Below are positions 1-6,596 of a stretch of 27,503 nt of DNA, in pieces. The notes below the pieces were generated by a model, which ran no database searches, was not told the DNA's origin, and saw nothing but the letters and a program-made list of their open reading frames with translations. A program made the translations under genes and the position numbers. Source of the DNA: CAZJQD01 sp964548165 [NCBI: uncultured bacterium] (GTDB taxonomy: Bacteria > UBA8481); assembly GCA_964548165.1 (NCBI GenBank), contig CAZJQD010000031.1, forward strand, positions 15,953 through 43,455, given 5' to 3'. Position 1 is the stretch's first letter, and each line of letters opens with the position of its first letter.

Positions 1-1
1 C

Positions 2-391
2 CTGGCCCCCGACTTCCACAAGAAGCTCGACCTGCACATCCACGTTCCCGAGGGTGCCATACCGAAGGATGGTCCCTCCGCCGGCATCACCATCGCCACG
101 GCCATCATCTCGATCCTCACCCGCCGCCCCATCCGGCGCGATGTCGCCATGACGGGCGAGATCACGCTCCGCGGCAAGGTTCTCCCGATCGGCGGCCTGA
201 AGGAAAAGGTCCTCGCGGCCGCTCGCGGCGGCATCACGACTGTACTGTTCCCGAAGGAGAACGAGCGGGACCTCGAGGACATCCCCAAGCCCATCAGCGA
301 CAAGATGACGTTCCACATGGTCGACACCATGGACGAAGTCATCAAGCTGGCCCTCCTCCCCCCCGAGAAAAGCGGGAAGAAGAAAAAGTAG
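2..391 (+). CDS. lon: ATP-dependent Lon protease, C-terminal part (5' end outside window)
   Basis: This is the last 129 residues of a Lon protease, cut by the left edge; the reading frame starts at base 2. The proteolytic domain is clear. The catalytic serine sits in PKDGPSAG (fragment residue 26, bases 77-79), and the catalytic lysine is the second Lys of GGLKEK (residue 69, bases 206-208). The 43-residue spacing equals that of Ser679-Lys722 in E. coli Lon. The motif MTGEITLRG lies between them. The protein ends in a lysine-rich tail (KSGKKKK). Lon is a cytoplasmic AAA+ serine-lysine protease that degrades misfolded and regulatory proteins; its ATPase domain lies outside the window. engB follows on the same strand, a pairing also known from Bacillus (lonA-ysxC). 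Confidence 0.97.
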   Translation: MAPDFHKKLDLHIHVPEGAIPKDGPSAGITIATAIISILTRRPIRRDVAMTGEITLRGKVLPIGGLKEKVLAAARGGITTVLFPKENERDLEDIPKPISDKMTFHMVDTMDEVIKLALLPPEKSGKKKK

Positions 392-399
392 GGGCAGGG

Positions 400-574
400 G
401 AACCACAGAGACACAGAGGCGCGGAGAATATCAAAATCCAACACATGATTAAATTGAGCGCAATCCCTACCACTCCGGCGAGCCGAGTCTCTATGGCGCC
501 CGCATGACCATCGCCGTTGATCCTCTCCGGTTCCCGCCGTTGTTGTTCTCCGTGCCTCTGTGCCTCTGTGGTTC
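400..574. repeat. Inverted-repeat element, 29-bp arms (400-428 and 546-574)
   Basis: The left arm (400-428) and the reverse complement of the right arm (546-574) match at 27 of 29 positions. Each arm is itself built of tandem CACAGAGG-like units; its core reads CCACAGAGGCACAGAGG on the left-arm strand, with a G/A variant in the left copy. The arms enclose 117 bp, the first 40 of which are AT-rich compared with everything around. No open frame of note lies inside, and no target-site duplication is obvious at the outer ends. As I recall, repeats of this CACAGAGG type recur in many environmental bacterial genomes, which would make this a small non-autonomous repetitive element; I cannot check that here. 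The rest of the lon-engB gap (392-399, 575-589) shows nothing. Confidence 0.8.
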
Positions 575-589
575 AGTGCGGTCACTCGC

Positions 590-1159
590 ATGAACGTGCG
601 CTTTATCAAGGGGGCCGTGCAGGCCTCGCAGTTCCCGCCCGAGGATCGCCCCTTCGTCCTCGTCGCTGGACGATCGAACTGCGGCAAATCCTCGCTCCTG
701 AACGCGCTCTTCAAGACCAAATCGCTGGCCCGGACCTCGAAGACGCCCGGGCGCACGACGGAGCTCAACTTCTTCGACGTGGCGGAGCGTTGGTTCATCG
801 TCGACCTTCCGGGCTACGGGTTCGCCGCGCAATCCAACGCGCGGACCGGGCTGTGGGGACCCGTCATCGACTCTCTCCTGGCCGATCCTCGCACGGCGCT
901 GGTGCTCATCCTCGCGGACATCCGCCGGGCGCCGCAGAAGGAAGAGGCTCAGCTCGCGGACCTTGCCGACCATCACCGGCGTGCCTGGCGGCTCGTCCTG
1001 ACCAAATCCGACAAGGTTGGACGCAATGAATTCACCAAGCTATTGTCCGTCTGGAGAAGAGCCTCGGCGGAGACCGAACCGTTCGTGACATCGGCGCGGC
1101 TGGGAACCGGCATCCCGGAACTGCACGCGGCGCTGGAGGAAATGGTTGCCAATGACTGA
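590..1159 (+). CDS. engB: Ribosome biogenesis GTP-binding protein EngB/YsxC
   Basis: The predicted 189-residue protein is a TrmE-Era-EngA-EngB-Septin family GTPase needed for late 50S subunit assembly. GTPase motifs appear in order: G1 GRSNCGKSS (residues 28-36), the switch I motif KTPGRTTELNFF (51-62), G3 DLPGYG (72-77), DIRRAP (110-115), G4 TKSDK (138-142) and G5 SAR near 168. Cys31 in G1 replaces the commoner Val or Ala. The ATG at 590 gives the normal family length. An in-frame GTG at 560 would add ten residues but lies inside the right arm of the inverted repeat, so I reject it. No clear Shine-Dalgarno sequence precedes 590. The last 8 nt overlap the start of the aminotransferase gene. 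Confidence 0.95.
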   Translation: MNVRFIKGAVQASQFPPEDRPFVLVAGRSNCGKSSLLNALFKTKSLARTSKTPGRTTELNFFDVAERWFIVDLPGYGFAAQSNARTGLWGPVIDSLLADPRTALVLILADIRRAPQKEEAQLADLADHHRRAWRLVLTKSDKVGRNEFTKLLSVWRRASAETEPFVTSARLGTGIPELHAALEEMVAND

Positions 1160-2324
1160 GCTCAGGAAGAACCGGATGATGACGCCGGGGCCGACCGAGG
1201 TGCCTGCCGAGGTCCTGCTCGCGGCCGCCGCTCCCCAGGTACATCATCGCACCGAGGCCTTCCGCGAGGTCTACGCGGAGGTATGCCGACTGGCCGGGAT
1301 CGTCTTTGCCACGTCCCGCCCCGTCTTCCCCATCGGCTCCAGCGGCAGTGGCGCCATGGAGTGCGCCGTCGCCAACCTGGTTCCGCCCGGCTCACGGCCT
1401 CTCGTCATCGAGAGCGGGTGGTTCGGAAAGCGCTGGGCCGATATTTGCCGCGCCTACGGCCTCTCCCCCATCGTTCTCGAGGTGCCCTGGGGGCAGGCCG
1501 TCGACCCTTCCGCCGTCGCGCGCCATCTTGCGGCAGAACCCGCGTGTCCGGCCGTGCTCGTTCAACTCTGCGAAACCTCCACCGGCGTCATCCATCCCGT
1601 GAAAGCGCTCCAGGAGATCTGCTCGCCGTCGAACACCCTCCTTGTCGTGGACGCCATCTCGGGCCTGGGCGCCGAGCCCTGCGAGACGGACGCCTGGTGC
1701 CTCGACTGCGTCCTGACCGGATCGCAGAAGGCCCTGATGACAACTCCCGGCCTCGCCTTCATCACCGTCTCCGAACGCGCCTGGCCCCGGATCGAGGCCG
1801 ACGGTCACCCGCGCTTCTACTTCGACCTCCGTAAATACCGCAAGGGATTCTCAACGCACGACCATCCCTTCACCCCGCCAACCGCCATGCTCCGCGCCCA
1901 GCGCGCGGCCCTGCGGCTCATCGCCGACGAGGGCCTCCCGACCATGATCGCCCGGCACGCTCGCCTGGCCCAGGCCACGCGCGCCGCCGTCGAGGCGCTG
2001 GGATTGAGGCTCTTTGCAAAATCTCCCGGCAACGTCCTGACCTCCGTCCACATGCCTGAAGGCCACGACTCCGGCACATTCGTAAAGTTGGTTCGGGACG
2101 CGTACGGGGTTACACTGGCGGGAGCGCAGGGTCCGTACAAGGGAACGTTCTTCCGAATCGGTCACCTCGGTTGCGTCGACGACAACGATGTCATCGCCGC
2201 CATCGGCGCGATCGAACGCGCGCTCAATGAAATTGGTGTCCGGGCGCCTCTCGGAGCCGGCGTCGCTGCCGCACAGCGCGTCCTCCTGGAGGCCAGATTG
2301 AAAAAGGCAGGAACAGCAGAATGA
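1152..2324 (+). CDS. Class V aminotransferase (alanine/serine-glyoxylate or phosphoserine aminotransferase type)
   Basis: A 390-residue PLP-dependent fold-type I aminotransferase. Diagnostic stretches are MMTPGPTEVP near the N-terminus, HHRTEAF, the glycine-rich SSGSGAME, CETSTGV, the PLP-binding VVDAISGLGAEP, and TGSQKALMTTPGL with the Schiff-base lysine at about residue 193. The family includes alanine-glyoxylate, serine-glyoxylate, serine-pyruvate and phosphoserine aminotransferases, which sequence alone does not separate. The gene overlaps the dehydrogenase that follows by 4 nt (ATGA). That enzyme makes 3-phosphohydroxypyruvate, so I infer a role as phosphoserine aminotransferase in serine synthesis. 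I chose the ATG at 1152, 11 nt after GGAGGA; an in-frame TTG at 1146 is possible. Confidence 0.9.
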   Translation: MTELRKNRMMTPGPTEVPAEVLLAAAAPQVHHRTEAFREVYAEVCRLAGIVFATSRPVFPIGSSGSGAMECAVANLVPPGSRPLVIESGWFGKRWADICRAYGLSPIVLEVPWGQAVDPSAVARHLAAEPACPAVLVQLCETSTGVIHPVKALQEICSPSNTLLVVDAISGLGAEPCETDAWCLDCVLTGSQKALMTTPGLAFITVSERAWPRIEADGHPRFYFDLRKYRKGFSTHDHPFTPPTAMLRAQRAALRLIADEGLPTMIARHARLAQATRAAVEALGLRLFAKSPGNVLTSVHMPEGHDSGTFVKLVRDAYGVTLAGAQGPYKGTFFRIGHLGCVDDNDVIAAIGAIERALNEIGVRAPLGAGVAAAQRVLLEARLKKAGTAE

Positions 2325-3256
2325 AGAAGGTACTCGTCTCCGACAAGCTCTCGACCGACGGATTGGCCATCCTGGAGAAGGCCAAGGACACCGTCCAGGC
2401 CGACGTGAAGGTGGGCATGACGCCCGAACAACTCATGGCCTGCATCGGCGATTACGACGCCATCATCATCCGCTCCGCCACCAAGCTGACGAAGGACGTC
2501 CTCCAGAAGGCCACGAACCTGAAGGCCGTCGCGCGCGCCGGCGTCGGCGTCGACAACGTCGACCTCGCGTTTGCCAGGGAGAAGGGCATCGCCGTCATGA
2601 ACACGCCCGGCGGTTCCACCTCGGCCGTCGCCGAGATCGCCCTCGCGATGATGCTGGCGCTCTGCCGCCGCCTGGTCGAGGCCGACCTCACCATGAAGGC
2701 CGGCCGATGGGAGAAGAAGGCCCTCGAGGGAACGCAACTGACGGGCAAGACGCTCGGCATCATCGGGCTCGGCCGCATCGGCCGAAAGCTCGGCGAGTTT
2801 TCGCGCGCCCTGGGCATGACCACGATCGGATACGACCCCCTGGTGCCCGGCGATGTGGCCGGTATCTCCAAGGTCACGCTCGACGAGCTCTACGCCCAGT
2901 CCGACTACATCACGCTCCACATTCCGCTCACGCCGGACACGAAGAACCTCATCAACGCCGAGGCCATCGCGAAGATGAAGAACGGCGTGCGGATCATCAA
3001 CTGCGCTCGCGGGGGTGTTCTTGACGAGGACGCGCTTCGCGCCGCGCTCGACAGCGGCAAGGTCGCCGGCGCAGGCCTCGACGTCTTCGCCCAGGAGCCA
3101 CCGGCCGCCGGGAACGTCGGCACGCACCCGAAGGTCGTCGCCACTCCCCACGTCGGCGCCGCAACAGCCGAGGCGCAGGCGTCGGTCTCCGGCGAGGCCG
3201 CCGAGATCATCATTGACTGGGCCAGGACGGGCGAATTTCAGAACCGGGTCGCCTGA
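2321..3256 (+). CDS. serA: D-3-phosphoglycerate dehydrogenase-like 2-hydroxyacid dehydrogenase, short form
   Basis: A 311-residue NAD-dependent D-isomer-specific 2-hydroxyacid dehydrogenase. The Rossmann motif GIIGLGRIGRKLG is at 146-158. The catalytic triad is visible: Arg230 in INCARGGVLDE, Glu259 in LDVFAQEPP and His277 in ATPHVGAAT. ARAGVGVDNVD (71-81) and MNTPGG (93-98) are typical of SerA. The protein stops just after the last helix of the catalytic unit (GEFQNRVA) and lacks the C-terminal ACT domain of E. coli SerA and the long tail of mycobacterial SerA, so serine feedback through an ACT domain is not expected. It overlaps the aminotransferase gene by ATGA. Together they would convert 3-phosphoglycerate to phosphoserine; a glyoxylate/hydroxypyruvate reductase role is the main alternative. 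Confidence 0.9.
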   Translation: MKKVLVSDKLSTDGLAILEKAKDTVQADVKVGMTPEQLMACIGDYDAIIIRSATKLTKDVLQKATNLKAVARAGVGVDNVDLAFAREKGIAVMNTPGGSTSAVAEIALAMMLALCRRLVEADLTMKAGRWEKKALEGTQLTGKTLGIIGLGRIGRKLGEFSRALGMTTIGYDPLVPGDVAGISKVTLDELYAQSDYITLHIPLTPDTKNLINAEAIAKMKNGVRIINCARGGVLDEDALRAALDSGKVAGAGLDVFAQEPPAAGNVGTHPKVVATPHVGAATAEAQASVSGEAAEIIIDWARTGEFQNRVA

Positions 3257-3264
3257 CGACATCC

Positions 3265-4218
3265 ATGGCCGAACACCTGCGCGTGGATCTCAACGCCAAC
3301 GCCCAGCTCCCGTGGGGCACGGCCGCCTGGCTGCCCGAGGACAGCGAGAAGCTGCGACAATGCGAGTGGGAACTGCGCGAGATCTTCGTGGCCGCAGGCG
3401 CGGGTGAGATCGTCACGCCCGCGTTCGAGTACGCCGAGGTCCTGGAGCGCGGGTTCGGGCACCCCGAGAAACTCTTCCGCTTCCTCGATCCCGACGGCAA
3501 GACTCTCGCGCTCAGGCCCGAGCTGACCACGCCGGCGGCGCGTCTCTTCGCGACCGCTCTCCGGGATCGCCCTCTCCCCTTGAAGCTCTTCTACATCGGC
3601 CCCGTCTACCGCCAGGAGGCCAAGCACCGGGGACTCTTTCGCGAGTTCCGGCAAGCCGGGTTCGAGTGCTATGGCGGGGACGCGAGACAGTCCGACCTGG
3701 AGACCATCCAGCTGGCCGCCGCCGCTCTCGTCAAGGCAGGCGCTCGCGCGGCCGTCCTGGAACTCGGCAACGTCGCCGTCGTGGACGCACTCCTGGCCGA
3801 CATTGCGCCGGCGGCCCGCCCCGCCATCAAGGACGCGCTCTCACGCCGTGACCGCAACGCGCTCTCCACCCTCGGCGCTCCGGATGCCCTCGCGCAACTC
3901 CTGGCCCTGCCGTCCGATGACTCCGGCCTTGACGCCGCCGGCGGGATCGTCGCTGGCAACGCGACAGCCGCCGCCGCGCTCGACGAACTCGCCGCCATGG
4001 CTACGGCCTGCGCGGCGCTCCCCGTCCGGACCGTCATCGAGCTCGCCGCCGTCCGCCCCATCGACTACTACACCGGCATCGTCTTCGAAGGGCTCCTCCC
4101 CAGCGTCGGGCGCCCAGTCCTGTCCGGCGGACGCTACGACCGGCTCGTCGAGCAGTTCGGCGCGCCCTGCCCGGCCACCGGCTTCAGCCTGGAGATCGAG
4201 ACGCTCCTGAGGCGATAG
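3265..4218 (+). CDS. hisZ: ATP phosphoribosyltransferase regulatory subunit HisZ (HisRS-like core)
   Basis: The 317-residue protein resembles the class II catalytic core of histidyl-tRNA synthetase. A motif 2-like block is LRPELTTPAARLFA (83-96) followed by FYIGPVYRQEAKHRGLFREFRQAGFECYG (109-137). IDYYTGIVFEG (266-276) and the motif 3-like GGRYDRLVEQFG (288-299) follow. It ends there, with no anticodon-binding domain, which favours HisZ over HisS. It is shorter than the roughly 390 residues common for HisZ. HisZ partners the short form of HisG in the first step of histidine synthesis and carries its histidine feedback; hisG is not in the window. It starts 8 nt after serA and is probably cotranscribed with it. 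Convergent gdx follows after 27 nt. Confidence 0.85.
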   Translation: MAEHLRVDLNANAQLPWGTAAWLPEDSEKLRQCEWELREIFVAAGAGEIVTPAFEYAEVLERGFGHPEKLFRFLDPDGKTLALRPELTTPAARLFATALRDRPLPLKLFYIGPVYRQEAKHRGLFREFRQAGFECYGGDARQSDLETIQLAAAALVKAGARAAVLELGNVAVVDALLADIAPAARPAIKDALSRRDRNALSTLGAPDALAQLLALPSDDSGLDAAGGIVAGNATAAAALDELAAMATACAALPVRTVIELAAVRPIDYYTGIVFEGLLPSVGRPVLSGGRYDRLVEQFGAPCPATGFSLEIETLLRR

Positions 4219-4245
4219 CCATCACGCCACGGGCATCCCGTTCGG

Positions 4246-4566
4246 TCACGTAGGACTTGAAAGCTTCAACCCGATGATGCCGACGAGGATGACCACGATG
4301 CTGATGATCCGCGCCGGGTTCGCCGATTCTCCCATCAGGACCATCCCGAGTATCGCCGTCCCGGCCGCTCCGATGCCGACCCAGACGGCGTAGGCGGTGC
4401 TGATCGGAAGAGACCGTACGGCCAGGCCCAGTAACGCCATGCTGGCGGCGATCGCCAGGATGGTCCAAACCGAGGGCCAGAGCCGGGTAAAGCCGTGGGT
4501 GTATTTGAGGCCCACGGCCCACCCCACCTCAAGAAGACCCGCGATGATGAGGTACAGCCAGTCCAT
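4246..4566 (-). CDS. gdx: Guanidinium exporter Gdx (SugE-type small multidrug resistance protein)
   Basis: A 106-residue, very hydrophobic protein with four predicted membrane helices, the normal size for the small multidrug resistance family. Residues known to line the Gdx substrate site are present at the expected positions: Glu13 and Trp16 in LLEVGWA, Ser42, and Tyr59 and Trp62 in [11 protein letters not shown]. This pattern fits the SugE/Gdx branch, which exports guanidinium in exchange for protons as an antiparallel homodimer, rather than the EmrE/QacE branch. It lies 14 nt after the GGQ-domain gene, with AAAGGACGAGG as a likely ribosome binding site, and appears to be the last gene of the alr operon. 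No guanidine riboswitch can fit immediately in front of it. Confidence 0.93.
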   Translation of the reverse strand: MDWLYLIIAGLLEVGWAVGLKYTHGFTRLWPSVWTILAIAASMALLGLAVRSLPISTAYAVWVGIGAAGTAILGMVLMGESANPARIISIVVILVGIIGLKLSSPT

Positions 4567-4580
4567 ATCCCTCGTCCTTT

Positions 4581-5009
4581 CTACTCGTCCATCCCCGGGC
4601 GCCGCCGCGACGCCTTCTTCGCGCCATGATGGCTCTTGTTGTCGAGCATCTTCGCCTTCGCGCGCTTGGACCGCTTTCGCTTCTGCCGCCGGATCTTCTC
4701 GCGCTCTTGCTCGATCGCGCTCGCGCGACCATGTCGCTCCTCCTCCAGGCGCGTGAGAAGCTGGCGCCTGGCGAGAAAACGGTTCAGGAGCTGGGTCCGC
4801 TCCTTCTGCACGCGGACCGTCAGTCCCGTCGGCAGGTACGTCAGGACCACGCAGGTCGAGACCTTGTTCACGTTCTGGCCACCGTGACCGCCCGATCGGA
4901 TGAACGTCTCCTCAAGATCATCGTCGCTCACGCCCAATCGCTCCGCGAAGCTCGCCAGCTCCCGAACCTTGCCCGGGCTGATCCCGAAATCCAACAGGAG
5001 TCGTGCCAT
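4581..5009 (-). CDS. RF-1/GGQ-domain ribosome-rescue-type factor (ArfB/MTRFR-like)
   Basis: A 142-residue protein with the release-factor catalytic domain but no codon-recognition domains. GGQ is at residues 43-45 in [14 protein letters not shown], followed by [15 protein letters not shown] and an Asn/Arg-rich helix. From about residue 100 the tail is strongly basic ([14 protein letters not shown]). In ArfB (YaeJ) and mitochondrial MTRFR (C12orf65), proteins of this build release peptides from stalled ribosomes, with the basic tail binding the ribosome. The NCVVL-like strand and PTG turn remind me of MTRFR more than of ArfB, and His42 stands where ArfB has Pro. The ATG at 5009 lies 2 nt after rimI. 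Function is inferred from the domain. Confidence 0.85.
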   Translation of the reverse strand: MARLLLDFGISPGKVRELASFAERLGVSDDDLEETFIRSGGHGGQNVNKVSTCVVLTYLPTGLTVRVQKERTQLLNRFLARRQLLTRLEEERHGRASAIEQEREKIRRQKRKRSKRAKAKMLDNKSHHGAKKASRRRPGMDE

Positions 5010-5011
5010 CT

Positions 5012-5443
5012 CTAGAGCCCTTTCGCGAGGATGATCGCATCCTCGCCCGTATCTTCGTAGTAACCCTTGCGCTCCGCGATCGGATGAAAGCCCAGTTTCG
5101 TGTAGAGCGCCTTCGCCGCGACATTGGAGGGCCGGACCTCCAGCGAGACCCGGCGAGCGCCCAGCGATCGCGCCTCCTCGAACAAGGCCTCCATCATGGA
5201 CACCCCGATCCCACCGCGCTGGGATCCGGGCGCCACGGCCACGTTGTTGATGTGGAGGTCATCGAAGATCACCCAGGCGAAGACGTAACCCACGAGCCGT
5301 CCATCCAGGCGCCAGCCGCGCTGGATACCTACCGCGTTCCCGAACTCCTGCCGGAACATCCGCTCGCTCCAGGGCCTCGGGTACGCCTCCTGCTCCAGCG
5401 CGAGGATCTCTTCCAGGTCGTTCTCGGTCAGCGGCCCGATCAT
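5012..5443 (-). CDS. rimI: Ribosomal protein S18-alanine N-acetyltransferase RimI-like GNAT
   Basis: A 143-residue GNAT acetyltransferase. The acetyl-CoA loop is VAPGSQRGGIGVSMME (69-84, an R/QxxGxG/A-type motif). SLEVRPSNVAAKALYTKLGF (100-119) is the RimI-like block with Asn, Tyr and GF. The C-terminus has ERKGYYEDTGEDAI, where the tyrosine near 128-129 is the likely general acid. RimI acetylates the N-terminal alanine of S18; sometimes other proteins are targets. The start codon ATG (5441-5443) overlaps the tsaB stop as ATGA. In many bacteria rimI sits next to tsaB/tsaD, as here. A longer in-frame extension reaching upstream lies wholly inside tsaB and has no family similarity, so I reject it. 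Confidence 0.92.
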   Translation of the reverse strand: MIGPLTENDLEEILALEQEAYPRPWSERMFRQEFGNAVGIQRGWRLDGRLVGYVFAWVIFDDLHINNVAVAPGSQRGGIGVSMMEALFEEARSLGARRVSLEVRPSNVAAKALYTKLGFHPIAERKGYYEDTGEDAIILAKGL

Positions 5444-6168
5444 GCACCACGCGACTCCGTGACGTAGGTCTCGCGGCGATACTCGGGCATGAGGACGCGA
5501 ACGCGCTCGGCTGTATCCATGCGGGGCCATCCGGCCTGGCACAACTTTTCGGAGCCGAGAGCGGCGGCGGCCGACGCCAATCCGCGAGGGAGCGGCGTCG
5601 GGTCGACCCCGGGTGGCGGTACCCCGATCGCGAAAGCGCGACTGTCCCCGACAGCAATCGCCGCATCCACCGCGTTAGCCAGGCGGGGTTCATCGCCGGG
5701 CATCCGTTGCACGAACCAATCGGTCTTACGGAGCTGGATCAAGACCGTCGCGGCTTCTTTCTCCCTTTCGAAATTCCCCACGGCCGGATCCGGCCCGCCG
5801 AACATCGCATCCGGCGCCAGCAAGCGGCCTGCCTCGCGCGCCGCCGCGCAGGTCTCGACGGCGGCGCAAGCCACGGACGTTCCCTGCAGGAGGCCATGCA
5901 CGATCGCGAGCCCCACGCGGATCCCCGTGAACGATCCCGGCCCCACGGTTACGGCGACTCCCGAGAGTGCCTCGACAACGAGTCCTTGATCTTCCAGGAG
6001 GCCAAGAACGCAGCCAGCCAGCCGCTCTCCCGGCCTCGCGGGCGCTTCGTTCGCGACGCCGGGGCGCGCGCGTTCCGCGACCGGGACCCCGTTCCGCCAG
6101 AGCGCGGCGCCGGGTGTCGACGAGACGGCGTCCACTCCCAGTATCCAGCGCGGACCTGGCGCGCTCAT
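5440..6168 (-). CDS. tsaB: tRNA threonylcarbamoyladenosine biosynthesis protein TsaB
   Basis: A 242-residue member of the ASKHA fold. WILGVDAVSSTPGAALW near the N-terminus is the first phosphate-binding-like strand pair, and VTVGPGSFTGIRVGLAIVHGL (about 70-90) is the TsaB signature. The C-terminal half is variable, as is usual. TsaB is the non-catalytic partner of TsaD in the complex that transfers the threonylcarbamoyl group to A37 of ANN-decoding tRNAs. The start at 6168 (ATG) overlaps the tsaE stop as ATGA, and the stop overlaps rimI. tsaE is the next gene upstream. tsaD and tsaC are not in the window. Confidence 0.93.
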   Translation of the reverse strand: MSAPGPRWILGVDAVSSTPGAALWRNGVPVAERARPGVANEAPARPGERLAGCVLGLLEDQGLVVEALSGVAVTVGPGSFTGIRVGLAIVHGLLQGTSVACAAVETCAAAREAGRLLAPDAMFGGPDPAVGNFEREKEAATVLIQLRKTDWFVQRMPGDEPRLANAVDAAIAVGDSRAFAIGVPPPGVDPTPLPRGLASAAAALGSEKLCQAGWPRMDTAERVRVLMPEYRRETYVTESRGA

Positions 6169-6596
6169 GGTTGCGGGTCCACGACACGGATGATGCGTCC
6201 ATCGTCGGAATGTTCGTCGAGATCGATCGTGATCCTCGTCGCCTGCTCCAGGTACTCGGGGGGCAGGCGCTCCCCCCATTCCACCAGCACGGCACCACCG
6301 GCCGCCGTCACGTCATCGATGGACAGGTCGGAGACATCGACCTCCTTGAGCCTGTAGAGGTCGACGTGAAGGATCGGCACGCGCGCCGCATAGTGATGCT
6401 CCAGGACGAACGTCGGCGAGGACACCTCCGCCCGGCTCCCTGCGCCCGCGACGATGCCGCGCACGAGCGCCGTCTTGCCCGCGCCCAGCGTACCCGAGAG
6501 CGCGATGATGCGTCCGCCTTCGAGGTCGGCGCCGATGCGCCGCCCCAGCGCCTCCGTCTCGGCTGGCGAGGACGTGCGCGTCACCGGGCCGATCAC
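6165..6596 (-). CDS. tsaE: tRNA threonylcarbamoyladenosine biosynthesis ATPase TsaE
   Basis: A 143-residue P-loop ATPase. Walker A is GTLGAGKT (35-42), SSPTF follows at 59-63, HVDLYRL at 77-83 carries the conserved Asp, and VLVEWGERL lies near 105. This is the standard order and size for TsaE (YjeE). It binds at the TsaB-TsaD dimer interface, and its ATPase is needed for repeated t6A synthesis cycles. It starts with GTG (6594-6596), overlapping the thiL stop as GTGA, and overlaps tsaB downstream as ATGA, which suggests translational coupling of both t6A subunits. Confidence 0.95.
   Translation of the reverse strand: MIGPVTRTSSPAETEALGRRIGADLEGGRIIALSGTLGAGKTALVRGIVAGAGSRAEVSSPTFVLEHHYAARVPILHVDLYRLKEVDVSDLSIDDVTAAGGAVLVEWGERLPPEYLEQATRITIDLDEHSDDGRIIRVVDPQP

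Noticed and set aside
2162-3262. Open frame of 366 codons antisense to the SerA-like gene.
   Set aside because: Mirror frame of a well-supported dehydrogenase; no family features.
4219-4245. Bidirectional terminator between convergent hisZ and gdx.
   Set aside because: Only 27 nt are available and no GC stem followed by a T run is visible on either strand.
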